Shown here in pieces: positions 6,376-7,166 of a stretch of 7,166 nucleotides of DNA. Below the pieces are notes generated by a model. It did no database searches. It was given only the letters and a program-made list of their open reading frames with translations, and had not been told where the DNA came from. Source of the stretch: Mycobacterium sp. (GTDB lineage: Bacteria > Actinomycetota > Actinomycetes > Mycobacteriales > Mycobacteriaceae). The position numbers were made by a program, and so were the translations under genes. The stretch lies in assembly GCA_018882545.1 (NCBI GenBank), contig VERS01000099.1, forward strand, positions 1-7,166. Direction: 5' to 3'. Each line of letters opens with the position of its first letter. The first letter of the stretch is position 1.

Positions 6376-6391
6376 TGTGACTGTTGTGGCA
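6376..6391. promoter_or_regulatory. CRP-like site candidate
   Basis: TGTGA-CTGTTG-TGGCA matches eight of ten defined positions of the CRP palindrome TGTGA-N6-TCACA, with a perfect left half. It sits in the intergenic region shared by the cyclase operon and the secreted-protein gene, a sensible place for a cAMP-responsive site. A match of this quality can occur by chance. Confidence 0.25.
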
Positions 6392-6443
6392 GATGAGATT
6401 GGTGTTTCGAGGGGCGGCGTGATCGGCCATCTCGCTGCGGGCG

Positions 6444-6461
6444 ATCCGGCCGCGGCCGGAT
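6444..6461. promoter_or_regulatory. Perfect 18-bp palindrome, candidate operator
   Basis: ATCCGGCCGCGGCCGGAT equals its own reverse complement over 18 bases with no spacer. Its right end runs into the -10-like GATAAT at 6459-6464. A dimeric repressor bound here would cover the -10 region of the secreted-protein gene. No regulator gene is adjacent. Confidence 0.4.
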
Positions 6462-6464
6462 AAT
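6459..6464 (+). promoter_or_regulatory. Possible -10 (GATAAT) for a leaderless transcript
   Basis: GATAAT differs from TATAAT at one base and ends seven bases before the GTG at 6472. That places the likely transcription start on the start codon itself. No Shine-Dalgarno is visible before this GTG, and leaderless mRNAs are common in mycobacteria. The -35 region (around 6436-6441) is not recognisable. Confidence 0.4.
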
Positions 6465-6471
6465 CGGCGGT

Positions 6472-6969
6472 GTGCCCCGCGCGCTGACCGCCCTGCTGAC
6501 CGCCCTGTTCGGCTGCGTCGCGGTCACCGCCCCGGCCCAGGCCGCCGATCAGTGGGCCCTCAACGGCAGCTACACCGCCACCTCCAACGGCGAGTGGGCC
6601 CGCACCAACGACGTGTTTCGCGATCAGAACAGTGTGCGAGCGGTCTGGACCGTCTCATCGCAGTGCAGTTACCCCACCGAATGCACCGGGACGGTGTCGA
6701 GTAACCAGGGCTGGACGGCGCCGATATATCAGACCGGTGGCGAGTGGTACGTCAAACACATTGTGCCGCAGTGGATCCGATGCCCCGATGGCTCGACCGC
6801 TGACGGTTTGCAGATCTTCCGTTTCAAGGCCATGACCGCTGACGGCTCCACTACCGACCCGACCTCGAACACATTGGTCGGCGAGGACGCCACCACCGGG
6901 CCCAGCGGGGCGTGCGGGCGAAGCCTGGCTGTGCACATCACCATGCCCTTCAAGCTGGTGAAGGCTTAA
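6472..6969 (+). CDS. Small secreted conserved mycobacterial-type protein, function unknown
   Basis: The 165-residue protein begins with a signal peptide (PRALTALLTALFGCVAVTAPAQA) that most likely is cleaved after AQA at residue 24, leaving a mature protein of about 141 residues starting ADQW. The mature chain has four cysteines (C65, C71, C104, C148), enough for two disulfides, and many Trp, Thr and Ser residues. Motifs include 'NGSYTATSNGEWARTNDVF', 'CTGTV', 'QGWTAPIY' and 'GPSGACG', with a C-terminal 'MPFKLVK'. The pattern resembles small exported proteins of unknown function found in mycobacteria; I cannot name a locus with certainty. No catalytic motif is recognised. GTG 6472 is the first possible start, since the frame is closed by TGA at 6394-6396 with no earlier ATG or GTG. 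There is no clear Shine-Dalgarno. It is divergent from the cyclase operon, and its TAA overlaps the TAA of the convergent MCE gene. Confidence 0.8.
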   Translation: MPRALTALLTALFGCVAVTAPAQAADQWALNGSYTATSNGEWARTNDVFRDQNSVRAVWTVSSQCSYPTECTGTVSSNQGWTAPIYQTGGEWYVKHIVPQWIRCPDGSTADGLQIFRFKAMTADGSTTDPTSNTLVGEDATTGPSGACGRSLAVHITMPFKLVKA

Positions 6970-7166
6970 CCGGTCGGCAGCAGATCGGTCCAGGTGAGTT
7001 GGCCGTCACCGGCCACCACACCGGTATGGCGCCCCACTGATCCGTCGGCGGTGGCGAACTGGCCGCTGCCGGGGTCGTACGTGGCGATCGCCACCGAAGG
7101 GCCCGGGGCGATCGCCACCGAAGGACCCGGGCTAAGTGCCCCGGCGGGGCCGGGGCGGTCCGGGGT
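6966..7166 (-). CDS. MCE-family protein, C-terminal end
   Basis: The last 66 residues of a minus-strand gene enter from the right edge and stop at TAA 6968-6966. The segment is Pro/Gly-rich and then reads PSVAIATYDPGSGQFATADG and ends QLTWTDLLPTG. This matches the tail typical of Mce proteins: 'YDP.TG.y..pDG', a short linker, then a terminal 'W.DLL'. Mce proteins are exported or membrane-anchored subunits of lipid and sterol importers in mycolic-acid bacteria. The conserved MCE (MlaD-like) domain lies outside the window, so which of Mce A-F this is cannot be decided. An eight-residue unit PGPSVAIA occurs twice in tandem. An origin in a proline-rich protein of another family cannot be fully excluded. 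Confidence 0.6.
   Translation of the reverse strand, partial: TPDRPGPAGALSPGPSVAIAPGPSVAIATYDPGSGQFATADGSVGRHTGVVAGDGQLTWTDLLPTG
7083..7130. repeat. 24-bp tandem direct repeat (two copies) in the MCE-family gene
   Basis: Bases 7083-7106 and 7107-7130 are identical except at 7101/7125 (G versus A). Twenty-four bases are eight codons, so the reading frame is kept and PGPSVAIA is doubled. The single difference is synonymous (GGC versus GGT on the coding strand), so both copies encode the same peptide. Confidence 0.9.

Noticed and set aside
6472..6516. Lipobox LFGC at residues 12-15 of the secreted protein
   Set aside because: Phe at -2 is atypical, Cys15 falls in the middle of the hydrophobic core, and a better signal peptidase I site (AQA-AD) follows.
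1..7166. tRNA, rRNA, CRISPR array, insertion sequence or attachment site
   Set aside because: No cloverleaf-like segment, regularly spaced repeats, transposase frame or paired terminal repeats were seen on either strand.

Overview
The window is GC-rich DNA with GTG/ATG starts, tightly packed genes and protein families (an MCE-family C-terminus, a receptor-type class III cyclase next to a cNMP-domain MscS channel, a DHA2 exporter) that point to a mycobacterium or a close relative in the Mycobacteriales. The cyclase/channel pair matches, from memory, the order and approximate sizes of M. tuberculosis Rv2435c/Rv2434c. That is a recollection, not a search result.

Layout. (1) Bases 1-1222, minus strand: a TesB-like acyl-CoA thioesterase (362-1222) followed after 30 nt by the 5' part of an alpha/beta hydrolase that runs off the left edge. 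(2) Bases 1257-2717, plus strand: a 14-TM DHA2-type MFS exporter, divergent from the thioesterase across only 34 bp. (3) Bases 2714-6318, minus strand: a two-gene operon. A two-TM receptor with an extracytoplasmic sensor domain, HAMP and class III cyclase domain is followed, with stop and start sharing one base (TGATG), by an MscS-type channel carrying a C-terminal cyclic-nucleotide-binding-like domain. (4) Bases 6319-6471: the only substantial intergenic region (153 bp), with a hairpin at the cyclase RBS, a CRP-like site and a perfect 18-bp palindrome touching a -10-like GATAAT. (5) Bases 6472-6969, plus strand: a small exported four-cysteine protein, possibly translated from a leaderless mRNA. 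(6) Bases 6966-7166, minus strand: the C-terminus of an MCE-family protein, with an in-frame 24-bp tandem duplication.

The most interesting part is the cyclase/channel operon. Aligned without gaps to the six canonical class III catalytic positions, the cyclase keeps the first metal Asp, the adenine-specifying Asp and the transition-state Asn. It has Arg for the substrate Lys, Asn for the second metal Asp and Gln for the transition-state Arg. The partner channel's nucleotide domain likewise lacks the usual Glu and Arg of the phosphate-binding cassette. Both halves of what looks like a 'make cAMP, gate a channel' module therefore appear to have drifted from cAMP chemistry together. This suggests a receptor-channel signalling pair that works by contact or by another ligand.

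Both convergent gene pairs in the window end on the same 4-bp palindrome TTAA, which supplies a TAA stop to each strand with no room for a terminator.
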